This document shows, piece by piece, positions 14,245 through 28,827 of a stretch of 64,000 bases of DNA. A program made the translations under genes and the position numbers. Under the pieces are notes generated by a model. That model made no database searches. It was not told where the DNA came from and saw only the letters and a list, made by a program, of their open reading frames with translations. Source of the DNA: Siphonodentalium dalli (lineage: Eukaryota > Mollusca > Scaphopoda > Gadilida > Siphonodentaliidae); assembly GCA_032622095.1 (NCBI GenBank), contig CP136069.1, positions 9,564,036-9,628,035 of the forward strand, given 5' to 3'. The number at the start of each line of letters is the position of its first letter. Position 1 is the first letter of the stretch.

Positions 14245-16988
14245 GTTATAGGTATAGAGTAGATAAACACACTGTATTACTGTCACATCATTGGGAGTTA
14301 TAGGTATAGAGTAGATAAACACACTGTATTACTGTCTCATCATTGGGAGGTATAGGTATAGAGTAGATAAATACACTGTATTACTGTCACATCATTGGGA
14401 GTTATAGGTATAGAGTAGATAAACACACTGTATTACTGTCACATCATTGGGAGTTATAGGTATAGAGTAGATAAATACACTGTATTACTGTCACATCATT
14501 GGGAGTTATAGGTATAGAGTAGATAAACACACTGTATTACTGTCTCATCATTAGGAGTTATAGGTATAGAGTAGATAAATACACTGTATTACTGTCTCAT
14601 CATTGGGAGTTATAGGTATAGAGTAGATAAACACACTGTATTACTGTCTCATCATTGGGAGGTATAGGTATAGAGTAGATAAACACACTGTATTACTGTC
14701 TCATCATTGGCAGGTATAGGTATAGAGTAGATAAATACACTGTATTACTGTCTCATCATTGGGAGTTATACGTATAGAGTAGATAAATACACTGTATTAC
14801 TGTCTCATCATTGGGAGTTATAGGTATAGAGTAGATAAACACACTGTATTACTGTCTCATCATTGGGAGGTATAGGTATAGAGTAGATAAACACACTGTA
14901 TTACTGTCACATCATTGGGAGGTATAGGTATAGAGTAGATAAATACACTGTATTACTGTCTCATCATTGGGAGTTATAGGTATAGAGTAGATAAATACAC
15001 TGTATTACTGTCTCATCATTGGGAGGTATAGGTATAGAGTAGATAAACACACTGTATTACTGTCACATCATTGGGAGTTATAGGTATAGAGTAGATAAAC
15101 ACACTGTATTACTGTCTCATCATTAGGAGGTATAGGTATAGAGTAGATAAACACACTGTATTACTGTCTCATCATTGGGAGGTATAGAGTAGATAAATAC
15201 ACTGTATTACTGTCACATCATTGGGAGGTATAGGTATAGAGTAGATAAACACACTGTATTACTGTCACATCATTAGGAGTTATAGGTATAGAGTAGATAA
15301 ATACACTGTATTACTGTCACATCATTGGGAGTTATAGGTATAGAGTAGATAAATACACTGTATTACTGTCACATCATTGGGAGTTATAGGTATAGAGTAG
15401 ATAAACACACTGTATTACTGTCTCATCATTGGGAGGTATAGGTATAGAGTAGATAAATACACTGTATTACTGTCACATCATTGGGAGTTATAGGTATAGA
15501 GTAGATAAATACACTGTATTACTGTCTCATCATTGGGAGTTATAGGTATAGAGTAGATAAACACACTGTATTACTGTCTCATCATTGGGAGTTATAGGTA
15601 TAGAGTAGATAAACACACTGTATTACTGTCACATCATTGGGAGTTATAGGTATAGAGTAGATAAATACACTGTATTACTGTCACATCATTGGGAGTTATA
15701 GGTATAGAGTAGATAAACACACTGTATTACTGTCTCATCATTGGGAGGTATAGGTATAGAGTAGATAAATACACTGTATTACTGTCTCATCATTGGGAGG
15801 TATAGCATAGATAAATACACTGTATTACTGTCACATCATTGGGAGTTATACGTATAGAGTAGATAAATACACTGTATTACTGTCACATCATTGGGAGTTA
15901 TAGGTATAGAGTAGATAAACACACTGTATTACTGTCTCATCATTGGGAGTTATAGGTATAGAGTAGATAAATACACTGTATTACTGTCTCATCATTGGGA
16001 GGTATAGGTATAGAGTAGATAAACACACTGTATTACTGTCACATCATTGGGAGTTATAGGTATAGAGTAGATAAACACACTGTATTACTGTCACATCATT
16101 GGGAGGTATAGGTATAGAGTAGATAAACACACTGTATTACTGTCACATCATTGGGAGGTATAGGTATAGAGTAGATAAACACACTGTATTACTGTCACAT
16201 CATTGGGAGTTATAGGTATAGAGTAGATAAACACACTGTATTACTGTCACATCATTGGGAGGTATAGGTATAGAGTAGATAAACACACTGTATTACTGTC
16301 TCATCATTGGGAGGTATAGGTATAGAGTAGATAAATACACTGTATTACTGTCACATCATTGGGAGTTATAGGTATAGAGTAGATAAATACACTGTATTAC
16401 TGTCTCATCATTGGGAGTTATAGGTATAGAGTAGATAAACACACTGTATTACTGTCTCATCATTGGGAGGTATAGGTATAGAGTAGATAAATACACTGTA
16501 TTACTGTCTCATCATTGGGAGTTATAGGTATAGAGTAGATAAATACACTGTATTACTGTCTCATCATTGGGAGGTATAGGTATAGAGTAGATAAACACAC
16601 TGTATTACTGTCTCATCATTGGGAGTTATAGGTATAGAGTAGATAAATACACTGTATTACTGTCTCATCATTGGGAGGTATAGGTATAGAGTAGATAAAC
16701 ACACTGTATTACTGTCTCATCATTGGGAGGTATAGGTATAGAGTAGATAAATACACTGTATTACTGTCACATCATTGGGAGGTATAGGTATAGAGTAGAT
16801 AAACACACTGTATTACTGTCTCATCATTGGGAGGTATAGGTATAGAGTAGATAAATACACTGTATTACTGTCTCATCATTGGGAGTTATAGGTATAGAGT
16901 AGATAAACACACTGTATTACTGTCTCATCATTGGGAGTTATAGGTATAGAGTAGATAAATACACTGTATTACTGTCACATCATTGGGA

Positions 16989-17196
16989 GGTATAGGTATA
17001 GAGTAGATACATACACTGTATTACTGTCTCATCATTGGGAGGTATAGGTATAGAGTAGATAAATACACTGTATTACTGTCACATCATTGGGAGGTATAGG
17101 TATAGAGTAGATACATACACTGTATTACTGTCTCATCATTGGGAGGTATAGGTATAGAGTAGATAAATACACTGTATTACTGTCACATCATTGGGA
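16989..17196 (+). repeat. 104-bp dimer repeated twice (GATACATAC marker)
   Basis: Units at 16989 and 17093 carry the rare position-22 C (GATACATAC), G2 and TCT. Each is followed by a G2/T24/CAC unit (17041 and 17145). The four units form two identical 104-bp dimers, a minimal higher-order repeat. The only other GATACATAC unit I found is near 841. Identity across both dimers implies a recent two-unit duplication. Confidence 0.88.
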
Positions 17197-17300
17197 GTTA
17201 TAGGTATAGAGTAGATAAACACACTGTATTACTGTCACATCATTGGGAGTTATAGGTATAGAGTAGATAAATACACTGTATTACTGTCACATCATTGGGA

Positions 17301-17352
17301 GTTATACGTATAGCGTAGATAAACACACTGTATTACTGTCACATCATTGGGA
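17301..17352 (+). repeat. Double-CpG variant unit (TACGTATAGCGTAG), copy 2 of 3
   Basis: This is the same two-CpG combination as at 14193 and 24413, 3,108 bp to the right of the first. It is preceded by a T2/T24/A41 unit, as in the other copies, but its downstream order of marks differs. The unit two places downstream begins GGTATAGG after a GGC (position-51 C) junction. Confidence 0.9.
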
Positions 17353-19270
17353 GTTATAGGTATAGAGTAGATAAACACACTGTATTACTGTCTCATCATT
17401 GGCAGGTATAGGTATAGAGTAGATAAACACACTGTATTACTGTCTCATCATTGGGAGTTATACGTATAGAGTAGATAAATACACTGTATTACTGTCTCAT
17501 CATTGGGAGTTATAGGTATAGAGTAGATAAATACACTGTATTACTGTCTCATCATTGGGAGTTATAGGTATAGAGTAGATAAACACACTGTATTACTGTC
17601 ACATCATTGGGAGGTATAGGTATAGAGTAGATAAATACACTGTATTACTGTCACATCATTGGGAGTTATAGGTATAGAGTAGATAAATACACTGTATTAC
17701 TGTCACATCATTGGGAGTTATAGGTATAGAGTAGATAAACACACTGTATTACTGTCACATCATTGGGAGTTATAGGTATAGAGTAGATAAACACACTGTA
17801 TTACTGTCACATCATTGGGAGTTATAGGTATAGAGTAGATAAACACACTGTATTACTGTCACATCATTGGGAGGTATAGGTATAGAGTAGATAAATACAC
17901 TGTATTACTGTCTCATCATTGGGAGGTATAGGTATAGAGTAGATAAACACACTGTATTACTGTCACATCATTGGGAGGTATAGGTATAGAGTAGATAAAC
18001 ACACTGTATTACTGTCTCATCATTGGGAGTTATAGGTATAGAGTAGATAAACACACTGTATTACTGTCACATCATTGGGAGTTATAGGTATAGAGTAGAT
18101 AAATACACTGTATTACTGTCTCATCATTGGGAGTTATAGGTATAGAGTAGATAAACACACTGTATTACTGTCTCATCATTGGGAGTTATAGGTATAGAGT
18201 AGATAAATACACTGTATTACTGTCTCATCATTGGGAGTTATAGGTATAGAGTAGATAAACACACTGTATTACTGTCACATCATTGGGAGTTATAGGTATA
18301 GAGTAGATAAACACACTGTATTACTGTCTCATCATTGGGAGGTATAGGTATAGAGTAGATAAACACACTGTATTACTGTCTCATCATTGGGAGGTATAGG
18401 TATAGAGTAGATAAACACACTGTATTACTGTCACATCATTGGGAGGTATAGAGTAGATAAATACACTGTATTACTGTCTCATCATTGGGAGTTATAGGTA
18501 TAGAGTAGATAAACACACTGTATTACTGTCACATCATTGGGAGTTATAGGTATAGAGTAGATAAATACACTGTATTACTGTCACATCATTGGGAGTTATA
18601 GGTATAGAGTAGATAAACACACTGTATTACTGTCACATCATTGGGAGTTATAGGTATAGAGTAGATAAATACACTGTATTACTGTCTCATCATTGGGAGG
18701 TATACGTATAGAGTAGATAAACACACTGTATTACTGTCTCATCATTGGGAGGTATAGGTATAGAGTAGATAAACACACTGTATTACTGTCTCATCATTAG
18801 GAGGTATAGGTATAGAGTAGATAAACACACTGTATTACTGTCACATCATTGGGAGGTATAGGTATAGAGTAGATAAATACACTGTATTACTGTCTCATCA
18901 TTGGGAGTTATAGGTATAGAGTAGATAAACACACTGTATTACTGTCACATCATTGGGAGGTATACGTATAGAGTAGATAAATACACTGTATTACTGTCTC
19001 ATCATTGGGAGTTATAGGTATAGAGTAGATAAATACACTGTATTACTGTCTCATCATTAGGAGGTATAGGTATAGAGTAGATAAACACACTGTATTACTG
19101 TCACATCATTGGGAGGTATAGGTATAGAGTAGATAAACACACTGTATTACTGTCTCATCATTAGGAGGTATAGGTATAGAGTAGATAAACACACTGTATT
19201 ACTGTCACATCATTGGGAGTTATAGGTATAGAGTAGATAAACACACTGTATTACTGTCACATCATTGGGA

Positions 19271-20564
19271 GGTATAGGTATAGAGTAGATACACACACTG
19301 TATTACTGTCTCATCATTGGGAGGTATAGGTATAGAGTAGATAAACACACTGTATTACTGTCTCATCATTGGGAGGTATAGGTATAGAGTAGATACACAC
19401 ACTGTATTACTGTCTCATCATTGGGAGGTATAGGTATAGAGTAGATACACACACTGTATTACTGTCTCATCATTGGGAGTTATAGGTATAGAGTAGATAA
19501 ATACACTGTATTACTGTCTCATCATTGGGAGTTATAGGTATAGAGTAGATAAACACACTGTATTACTGTCTCATCATTGGGAGTTATAGGTATAGAGTAG
19601 ATAAACACACTGTATTACTGTCTCATCATTGGGAGTTATAGGTATAGAGTAGATAAACACACTGTATTACTGTCTCATCATTGGGAGGTATAGGTATAGA
19701 GTAGATACACACACTGTATTACTGTCTCATCATTGGGAGGTATAGGTATAGAGTAGATAAACACACTGTATTACTGTCTCATCATTGGGAGTTATAGGTA
19801 TAGAGTAGATAAACACACTGTATTACTGTCTCATCATTGGGAGTTATAGGTATAGAGTAGATAAACACACTGTATTACTGTCTCATCATTGGGAGTTATA
19901 GGTATAGAGTAGATAAATACACTGTATTACTGTCTCATCATTGGGAGGTATAGGTATAGAGTAGATAAACACACTGTATTACTGTCTCATCATTGGGAGT
20001 TATAGCATAGATAAACACACTGTATTACTGTCTCATCATTGGGAGTTATAGGTATAGAGTAGATAAACACACTGTATTACTGTCTCATCATTGGGAGGTA
20101 TAGGTATAGAGTAGATAAACACACTGTATTACTGTCTCATCATTGGGAGTTATAGGTATAGAGTAGATACACACACTGTATTACTGTCTCATCATTGGGA
20201 GGTATAGGTATAGAGTAGATAAATACACTGTATTACTGTCTCATCATTGGGAGTTATACGTATAGAGTAGATAAACACACTGTATTACTGTCTCATCATT
20301 GGGAGTTATAGGTATAGAGTAGATAAATACACTGTATTACTGTCTCATCATTGGGAGTTATAGGTATAGAGTAGATAAACACACTGTATTACTGTCTCAT
20401 CATTGGGAGTTATAGGTATAGAGTAGATAAACACACTGTATTACTGTCTCATCATTGGGAGGTATAGGTATAGAGTAGATACACACACTGTATTACTGTC
20501 TCATCATTGGGAGGTATAGGTATAGAGTAGATAAACACACTGTATTACTGTCTCATCATTGGGA
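19271..20564 (+). repeat. TCT-homogenised zone with a cluster of GATACACAC units
   Basis: All 25 units here have T at position 41, flanked by CAC units at 19219-19270 and 20565-20616. Six carry the rare C at position 22 (GATACACAC): 19271, 19375, 19427, 19687, 20149 and 20461. Outside this zone I found that mark only near 13900 and 45305. A 46-bp GTTATAGCATAG unit lies at 19999. The coincidence of a homogenised common site with a clustered rare mark supports local spread from one founder segment. Confidence 0.88.
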
Positions 20565-23500
20565 GTTATAGGTATAGAGTAGATAAATACACTGTATTAC
20601 TGTCACATCATTGGGAGTTATAGGTATAGAGTAGATAAACACACTGTATTACTGTCTCATCATTGGGAGGTATAGGTATAGAGTAGATAAATACACTGTA
20701 TTACTGTCTCATCATTGGGAGTTATAGGTATAGAGTAGATAAATACACTGTATTACTGTCACATCATTGGGAGTTATAGGTATAGAGTAGATAAATACAC
20801 TGTATTACTGTCTCATCATTGGGAGTTATAGGTATAGAGTAGATAAATACACTGTATTACTGTCTCATCATTGGGAGTTATAGGTATAGAGTAGATAAAT
20901 ACACTGTATTACTGTCTCATCATTGGGAGTTATAGGTATAGAGTAGATAAATACACTGTATTACTGTCACATCATTGGGAGTTATAGGTATAGAGTAGAT
21001 AAATACACTGTATTACTGTCTCATCATTGGGAGTTATAGGTATAGAGTAGATAAACACACTGTATTACTGTCTCATCATTGGGAGGTATAGGTATAGAGT
21101 AGATAAACACACTGTATTACTGTCTCATCATTGGGAGTTATAGGTATAGAGTAGATAAATACACTGTATTACTGTCTCATCATTGGGAGTTATAGGTATA
21201 GAGTAGATAAATACACTGTATTACTGTCACATCATTGGGAGTTATAGGTATAGAGTAGATAAATACACTGTATTACTGTCTCATCATTGGGAGTTATAGG
21301 TATAGAGTAGATAAATACACTGTATTACTGTCTCATCATTGGGAGTTATAGGTATAGAGTAGATAAATACACTGTATTACTGTCACATCATTGGGAGTTA
21401 TAGGTATAGAGTAGATAAACACACTGTATTACTGTCTCATCATTGGGAGGTATAGGTATAGAGTAGATAAACACACTGTATTACTGTCTCATCATTGGGA
21501 GGTATAGGTATAGAGTAGATAAACACACTGTATTACTGTCACATCATTGGGAGGTATAGGTATAGAGTAGATAAATACACTGTATTACTGTCACATCATT
21601 GGGAGTTATAGGTATAGAGTAGATAAACACACTGTATTACTGTCTCATCATTGGGAGTTATAGGTATAGAGTAGATAAATACACTGTATTACTGTCTCAT
21701 CATTGGGAGTTATAGGTATAGAGTAGATAAACACACTGTATTACTGTCTCATCATTGGGAGTTATAGGTATAGAGTAGATAAATACACTGTATTACTGTC
21801 TCATCATTGGGAGGTATAGGTATAGAGTAGATAAATACACTGTATTACTGTCACATCATTGGGAGTTATAGGTATAGAGTAGATAAATACACTGTATTAC
21901 TGTCACATCATTGGGAGTTATAGGTATAGAGTAGATAAACACACTGTATTACTGTCACATCATTGGGAGTTATAGGTATAGAGTAGATAAACACACTGTA
22001 TTACTGTCACATCATTGGGAGTTATAGGTATAGAGTAGATAAACACACTGTATTACTGTCTCATCATTGGGAGTTATAGGTATAGAGTAGATAAATACAC
22101 TGTATTACTGTCACATCATTGGGAGTTATAGGTATAGAGTAGATAAATACACTGTATTACTGTCTCATCATTGGGAGGTATAGGTATAGAGTAGATAAAT
22201 ACACTGTATTACTGTCACATCATTGGGAGTTATAGGTATAGAGTAGATAAACACACTGTATTACTGTCACATCATTGGGAGTTATAGGTATAGAGTAGAT
22301 AAACACACTGTATTACTGTCTCATCATTGGGAGTTATAGGTATAGAGTAGATAAACACACTGTATTACTGTCACATCATTGGGAGTTATAGGTATAGAGT
22401 AGATAAATACACTGTATTACTGTCACATCATTGGGAGGTATAGGTATAGAGTAGATAAACACACTGTATTACTGTCTCATCATTGGGAGGTATAGGTATA
22501 GAGTAGATAAATACACTGTATTACTGTCTCATCATTGGGAGTTATAGGTATAGAGTAGATAAACACACTGTATTACTGTCTCATCATTGGGAGTTATAGG
22601 TATAGCGTAGATAAATACACTGTATTACTGTCTCATCATTGGGAGTTATAGGTATAGAGTAGATAAACACACTGTATTACTGTCTCATCATTGGGAGGTA
22701 TAGGTATAGAGTAGATAAACACACTGTATTACTGTCACATCATTGGGAGGTATAGGTATAGAGTAGATAAACACACTGTATTACTGTCTCATCATTGGGA
22801 GTTATAGGTATAGAGTAGATAAATACACTGTATTACTGTCACATCATTGGGAGTTATAGGTATAGAGTAGATAAACACACTGTATTACTGTCTCATCATT
22901 GGGAGGTATAGGTATAGAGTAGATAAACACACTGTATTACTGTCTCATCATTGGGAGGTATAGGTATAGAGTAGATAAATACACTGTATTACTGTCTCAT
23001 CATTGGGAGGTATAGGTATAGAGTAGATAAATACACTGTATTACTGTCTCATCATTGGGAGGTATAGGTATAGAGTAGATAAACACACTGTATTACTGTT
23101 ACATCATTGGGAGGTATAGGTATAGAGTAGATAAACACACTGTATTACTGTCACATCATTGGGAGTTATAGGTATAGAGTAGATAAACACACTGTATTAC
23201 TGTCTCATCATTGGGAGGTATAGGTATAGAGTAGATAAACACACTGTATTACTGTCTCATCATTGGGAGGTATAGGTATAGAGTAGATAAACACACTGTA
23301 TTACTGTCTCATCATTGGGAGTTATAGGTATAGAGTAGATAAATACACTGTATTACTGTCTCATCATTGGGAGTTATAGGTATAGAGTAGATAAATACAC
23401 TGTATTACTGTCTCATCATTGGGAGTTATAGGTATAGAGTAGATAAACACACTGTATTACTGTCACATCATTAGGAGGTATAGGTATAGAGTAGATAAAC

Positions 23501-24412
23501 ACACTGTATTACTGTCTCATCATTGGGAGTTATAGGTATAGAGTAGATAAATACACTGTATTACTGTCACATCATTGGGAGTTATAGGTATAGAGTAGAT
23601 AAATACACTGTATTACTGTCACATCATTGGGAGTTATAGGTATAGAGTAGATAAATACACTGTATTACTGTCACATCATTGGGAGTTATAGGTATAGAGT
23701 AGATAAATACACTGTATTACTGTCACATCATTGGGAGGTATAGGTATAGAGTAGATAAACACACTGTATTACTGTCACATCATTGGGAGTTATAGGTATA
23801 GAGTAGATAAATACACTGTATTACTGTCACATCATTGGGAGGTATAGGTATAGAGTAGATAAACACACTGTATTACTGTCACATCATTGGGAGTTATAGG
23901 TATAGAGTAGATAAATACACTGTATTACTGTCACATCATTGGGAGTTATAGGTATAGAGTAGATAAATACACTGTATTACTGTCTCATCATTGGGAGGTA
24001 TAGGTATAGAGTAGATAAATACACTGTATTACTGTCTCATCATTGGGAGGTATAGGTATAGAGTAGATAAACACACTGTATTACTGTCACATCATTGGGA
24101 GTTATAGGTATAGAGTAGATAAATACACTGTATTACTGTCACATCATTGGGAGGTATAGGTATAGAGTAGATAAACACACTGTATTACTGTCACATCATT
24201 GGGAGTTATAGGTATAGAGTAGATAAATACACTGTATTACTGTCACATCATTGGGAGTTATAGGTATAGAGTAGATAAATACACTGTATTACTGTCTCAT
24301 CATTGGGAGGTATAGGTATAGAGTAGATAAATACACTGTATTACTGTCTCATCATTGGGAGTTATAGGTATAGAGTAGATAAATACACTGTATTACTGTC
24401 ACATCATTGGGA

Positions 24413-24464
24413 GTTATACGTATAGCGTAGATAAACACACTGTATTACTGTCACATCATTGGGA
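24413..24464 (+). repeat. Double-CpG variant unit (TACGTATAGCGTAG), copy 3 of 3
   Basis: This unit matches those at 14193 and 17301. It lies 10,220 bp from the first. The two units before it (G2/T24/TCT, then T2/T24/CAC) have the same marks as those before 14193, so it could be an end of a long-range duplicated segment. Confidence 0.9.
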
Positions 24465-25556
24465 GTTATAGGTATAGAGTAGATAAACACACTGTATTAC
24501 TGTCTCATCATTGGGAGTTATAGGTATAGAGTAGATAAACACACTGTATTACTGTCTCATCATTGGGAGGTATAGGTATAGAGTAGATAAATACACTGTA
24601 TTACTGTCACATCATTGGGAGTTATAGGTATAGAGTAGATAAACACACTGTATTACTGTCTCATCATTGGGAGTTATAGGTATAGAGTAGATAAACACAC
24701 TGTATTACTGTCTCATCATTGGGAGGTATAGGTATAGAGTAGATAAACACACTGTATTACTGTCACATCATTGGGAGTTATAGGTATAGAGTAGATAAAC
24801 ACACTGTATTACTGTCACATCATTGGGAGTTATAGGTATAGAGTAGATAAACACACTGTATTACTGTCACATCATTGGGAGTTATAGGTATAGAGTAGAT
24901 AAACACACTGTATTACTGTCACATCATTGGGAGTTATAGGTATAGAGTAGATAAACACACTGTATTACTGTCACATCATTGGGAGGTATAGGTATAGAGT
25001 AGATAAACACACTGTATTACTGTCACATCATTGGGAGTTATAGGTATAGAGTAGATAAACACACTGTATTACTGTCTCATCATTGGGAGTTATAGGTATA
25101 GAGTAGATAAACACACTGTATTACTGTCTCATCATTGGGAGTTATAGGTATAGAGTAGATAAATACACTGTATTACTGTCACATCATTGGGAGTTATAGG
25201 TATAGAGTAGATAAATACACTGTATTACTGTCTCATCATTGGGAGTTATAGGTATAGAGTAGATAAACACACTGTATTACTGTCACATCATTGGGAGGTA
25301 TAGGTATAGAGTAGATAAATACACTGTATTACTGTCTCATCATTGGGAGGTATACGTATAGAGTAGATAAACACACTGTATTACTGTCACATCATTGGGA
25401 GGTATAGGTATAGAGTAGATAAACACACTGTATTACTGTCTCATCATTGGGAGGTATAGGTATAGAGTAGATAAACACACTGTATTACTGTCTCATCATT
25501 GGGAGTTATAGGTATAGAGTAGATAAATACACTGTATTACTGTCTCATCATTGGGA

Positions 25557-27428
25557 GGTATATGTATAGAGTAGATAAACACACTGTATTACTGTCTCAT
25601 CATTGGGAGGTATAGGTATAGAGTAGATAAATACACTGTATTACTGTCTCATCATTGGGAGGTATAGGTATAGAGTAGATAAACACACTGTATTACTGTC
25701 TCATCATTAGGAGTTATAGGTATAGAGTAGATAAACACACTGTATTACTGTCACATCATTGGGAGGTATAGGTATAGAGTAGATAAACACACTGTATTAC
25801 TGTCTCATCATTGGGAGGTATACGTATAGAGTAGATAAATACACTGTATTACTGTCTCATCATTGGGAGTTATAGGTATAGAGTAGATAAATACACTGTA
25901 TTACTGTCACATCATTGGGAGGTATCGGTATAGAGTAGATAAACACACTGTATTACTGTCTCATCATTGGGAGGTATATGTATAGAGTAGATAAACACAC
26001 TGTATTACTGTCTCATCATTGGGAGGTATATGTATAGAGTAGATAAATACACTGTATTACTGTCTCATCATTGGGAGGTATACGTATAGAGTAGATAAAT
26101 ACACTGTATTACTGTCTCATCATTGGGAGGTATATGTATAGAGTAGATAAACACACTGTATTACTGTCTCATCATTGGGAGGTATATGTATAGAGTAGAT
26201 AAACACACTGTATTACTGTCTCATCATTGGGAGGTATACGTATAGAGTAGATAAATACACTGTATTACTGTCTCATCATTGGGAGTTATAGGTATAGAGT
26301 AGATAAATACACTGTATTACTGTCACATCATTGGGAGGTATCGGTATAGAGTAGATAAACACACTGTATTACTGTCTCATCATTGGGAGTTATAGGTATA
26401 GAGTAGATAAACACACTGTATTACTGTCACATCATTGGGAGTTATAGGTATAGAGTAGATAAACACACTGTATTACTGTCTCATCATTGGGAGGTATAGG
26501 TATAGAGTAGATAAATACACTGTATTGCTGTCTCATCATTGGGAGTTATAGGTATAGAGTAGATAAACACACTGTATTACTGTCTCATCATTGGGAGGTA
26601 TATGTATAGAGTAGATAAACACACTGTATTACTGTCTCATCATTGGGAGGTATATGTATAGAGTAGATAAACACACTGTATTACTGTCTCATCATTGGGA
26701 GGTATATGTATAGAGTAGATAAACACACTGTATTACTGTCTCATCATTGGGAGGTATATGTATAGAGTAGATAAACACACTGTATTACTGTCTCATCATT
26801 GGGAGGTATATGTATAGAGTAGATAAACACACTGTATTACTGTCTCATCATTGGGAGGTATACGTATAGAGTAGATAAATACACTGTATTACTGTCTCAT
26901 CATTGGGAGTTATAGGTATAGAGTAGATAAATACACTGTATTACTGTCACATCATTGGGAGGTATCGGTATAGAGTAGATAAACACACTGTATTACTGTC
27001 TCATCATTGGGAGGTATATGTATAGAGTAGATAAACACACTGTATTACTGTCATATCATTGGGAGGTATATGTATAGAGTAGATAAACACACTGTATTAC
27101 TGTCATATCATTGGGAGTTATAGGTATAGAGTAGATAAATACACTGTATTACTGTCACATCATTGGGAGGTATAGGTATAGAGTAGATAAACACACTGTA
27201 TTACTGTCACATCATTGGGAGTTATAGGTATAGAGTAGATAAATACACTGTATTACTGTCTCATCATTGGGAGGTATACGTATAGAGTAGATAAATACAC
27301 TGTATTACTGTCTCATCATTGGGAGTTATAGGTATAGAGTAGATAAATACACTGTATTACTGTCACATCATTGGGAGGTATCGGTATAGAGTAGATAAAC
27401 ACACTGTATTACTGTCTCATCATTGGGA
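25557..27428 (+). repeat. TATG/TACG/TCGG subfamily block with 416- and 1,040-bp higher-order periods
   Basis: Here position 7 is often T (GGTATATG, at 25557, 25973, 26025, 26129, 26181, 26597, 26649, 26701, 26753, 26805, 27013 and 27065) or C (GGTATACG, at 25817, 26077, 26233, 26857 and 27273). Position 6 is C (GGTATCGG) at 25921, 26337, 26961 and 27377; those four are spaced 416, 624 and 416 bp apart (8, 12 and 8 units), and each is preceded by a GGTATACG unit and then a T2/T24/CAC unit. Bases 26205-26526 recur identically at 27245-27566 (322 bp, offset 1,040 bp, 20 units). The five units 26597-26856 are identical. Units 27013 and 27065 alone share TGTCATATCA. Confidence 0.9.
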
Positions 27429-28076
27429 GTTATAGGTATAGAGTAGATAAACACACTGTATTACTGTCACATCATTGGGAGTTATAGGTATAGAGTAGAT
27501 AAACACACTGTATTACTGTCTCATCATTGGGAGGTATAGGTATAGAGTAGATAAATACACTGTATTACTGTCACATCATTGGGAGGTATAGGTATAGAGT
27601 AGATAAACACACTGTATTACTGTCTCATCATTGGGAGTTATAGGTATAGAGTAGATAAACACACTGTATTACTGTCACATCATTGGGAGTTATAGGTATA
27701 GAGTAGATAAATACACTGTATTACTGTCACATCATTGGGAGGTATAGGTATAGAGTAGATAAATACACTGTATTACTGTCTCATCATTGGGAGTTATACG
27801 TATAGAGTAGATAAACACACTGTATTACTGTCTCATCATTGGGAGGTATACGTATAGAGTAGATAAATACACTGTATTACTGTCTCATCATTGGGAGTTA
27901 TAGGTATAGAGTAGATAAACACACTGTATTACTGTCTCATCATTGGGAGGTATAGGTATAGAGTAGATAAACACACTGTATTACTGTCTCATCATTGGGA
28001 GGTATAGGTATAGAGTAGATAAATACACTGTATTACTGTCTCATCATTGGGAGTTATAGGTATAGAGTAGATAAAT

Positions 28077-28827
28077 ACACTGTATTACTGTCTCATCATT
28101 GGGAGTTATAGGTATAGAGTAGATAAATACACTGTATTACTGTCACATCATTGGGAGTTATAGGTATAGAGTAGATAAACACACTGTATTACTGTCTCAT
28201 CATTGGGAGGTATACGTATAGAGTAGATAAATACACTGTATTACTGTCTCATCATTGGGAGGTATAGGTATAGAGTAGATAAACACACTGTATTACTGTC
28301 ACATCATTGGGAGTTATAGGTATAGAGTAGATAAATACACTGTATTACTGTCTCATCATTGGGAGTTATAGGTATAGAGTAGATAAACACACTGTATTAC
28401 TGTCACATCATTGGGAGTTATAGGTATAGAGTAGATAAATACACTGTATTACTGTCTCATCATTGGGAGGTATAGCATAGATAAACACACTGTATTACTG
28501 TCTCATCATTGGGAGTTATAGGTATAGAGTAGATAAATACACTGTATTACTGTCACATCATTGGGAGTTATAGGTATAGAGTAGATAAACACACTGTATT
28601 ACTGTCTCATCATTGGGAGGTATACGTATAGAGTAGATAAATACACTGTATTACTGTCTCATCATTGGGAGGTATAGGTATAGAGTAGATAAACACACTG
28701 TATTACTGTCACATCATTGGGAGTTATAGGTATAGAGTAGATAAATACACTGTATTACTGTCTCATCATTGGGAGTTATAGGTATAGAGTAGATAAACAC
28801 ACTGTATTACTGTCACATCATTGGGAG
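28077..28827 (+). repeat. 410-bp tandem duplication (seven 52-bp units plus one 46-bp unit)
   Basis: Bases 28077-28417 recur identically at 28487-28827, 341 bp at an offset of 410 bp. The offset equals seven 52-bp units and the 46-bp GCATAG unit at 28469. Each copy carries the marker order T2/C24/TCT, GGTATACG, G2/C24/CAC, T2/T24/TCT, T2/C24/CAC. The same 410-bp size reappears independently near 54 kb. Confidence 0.88.
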
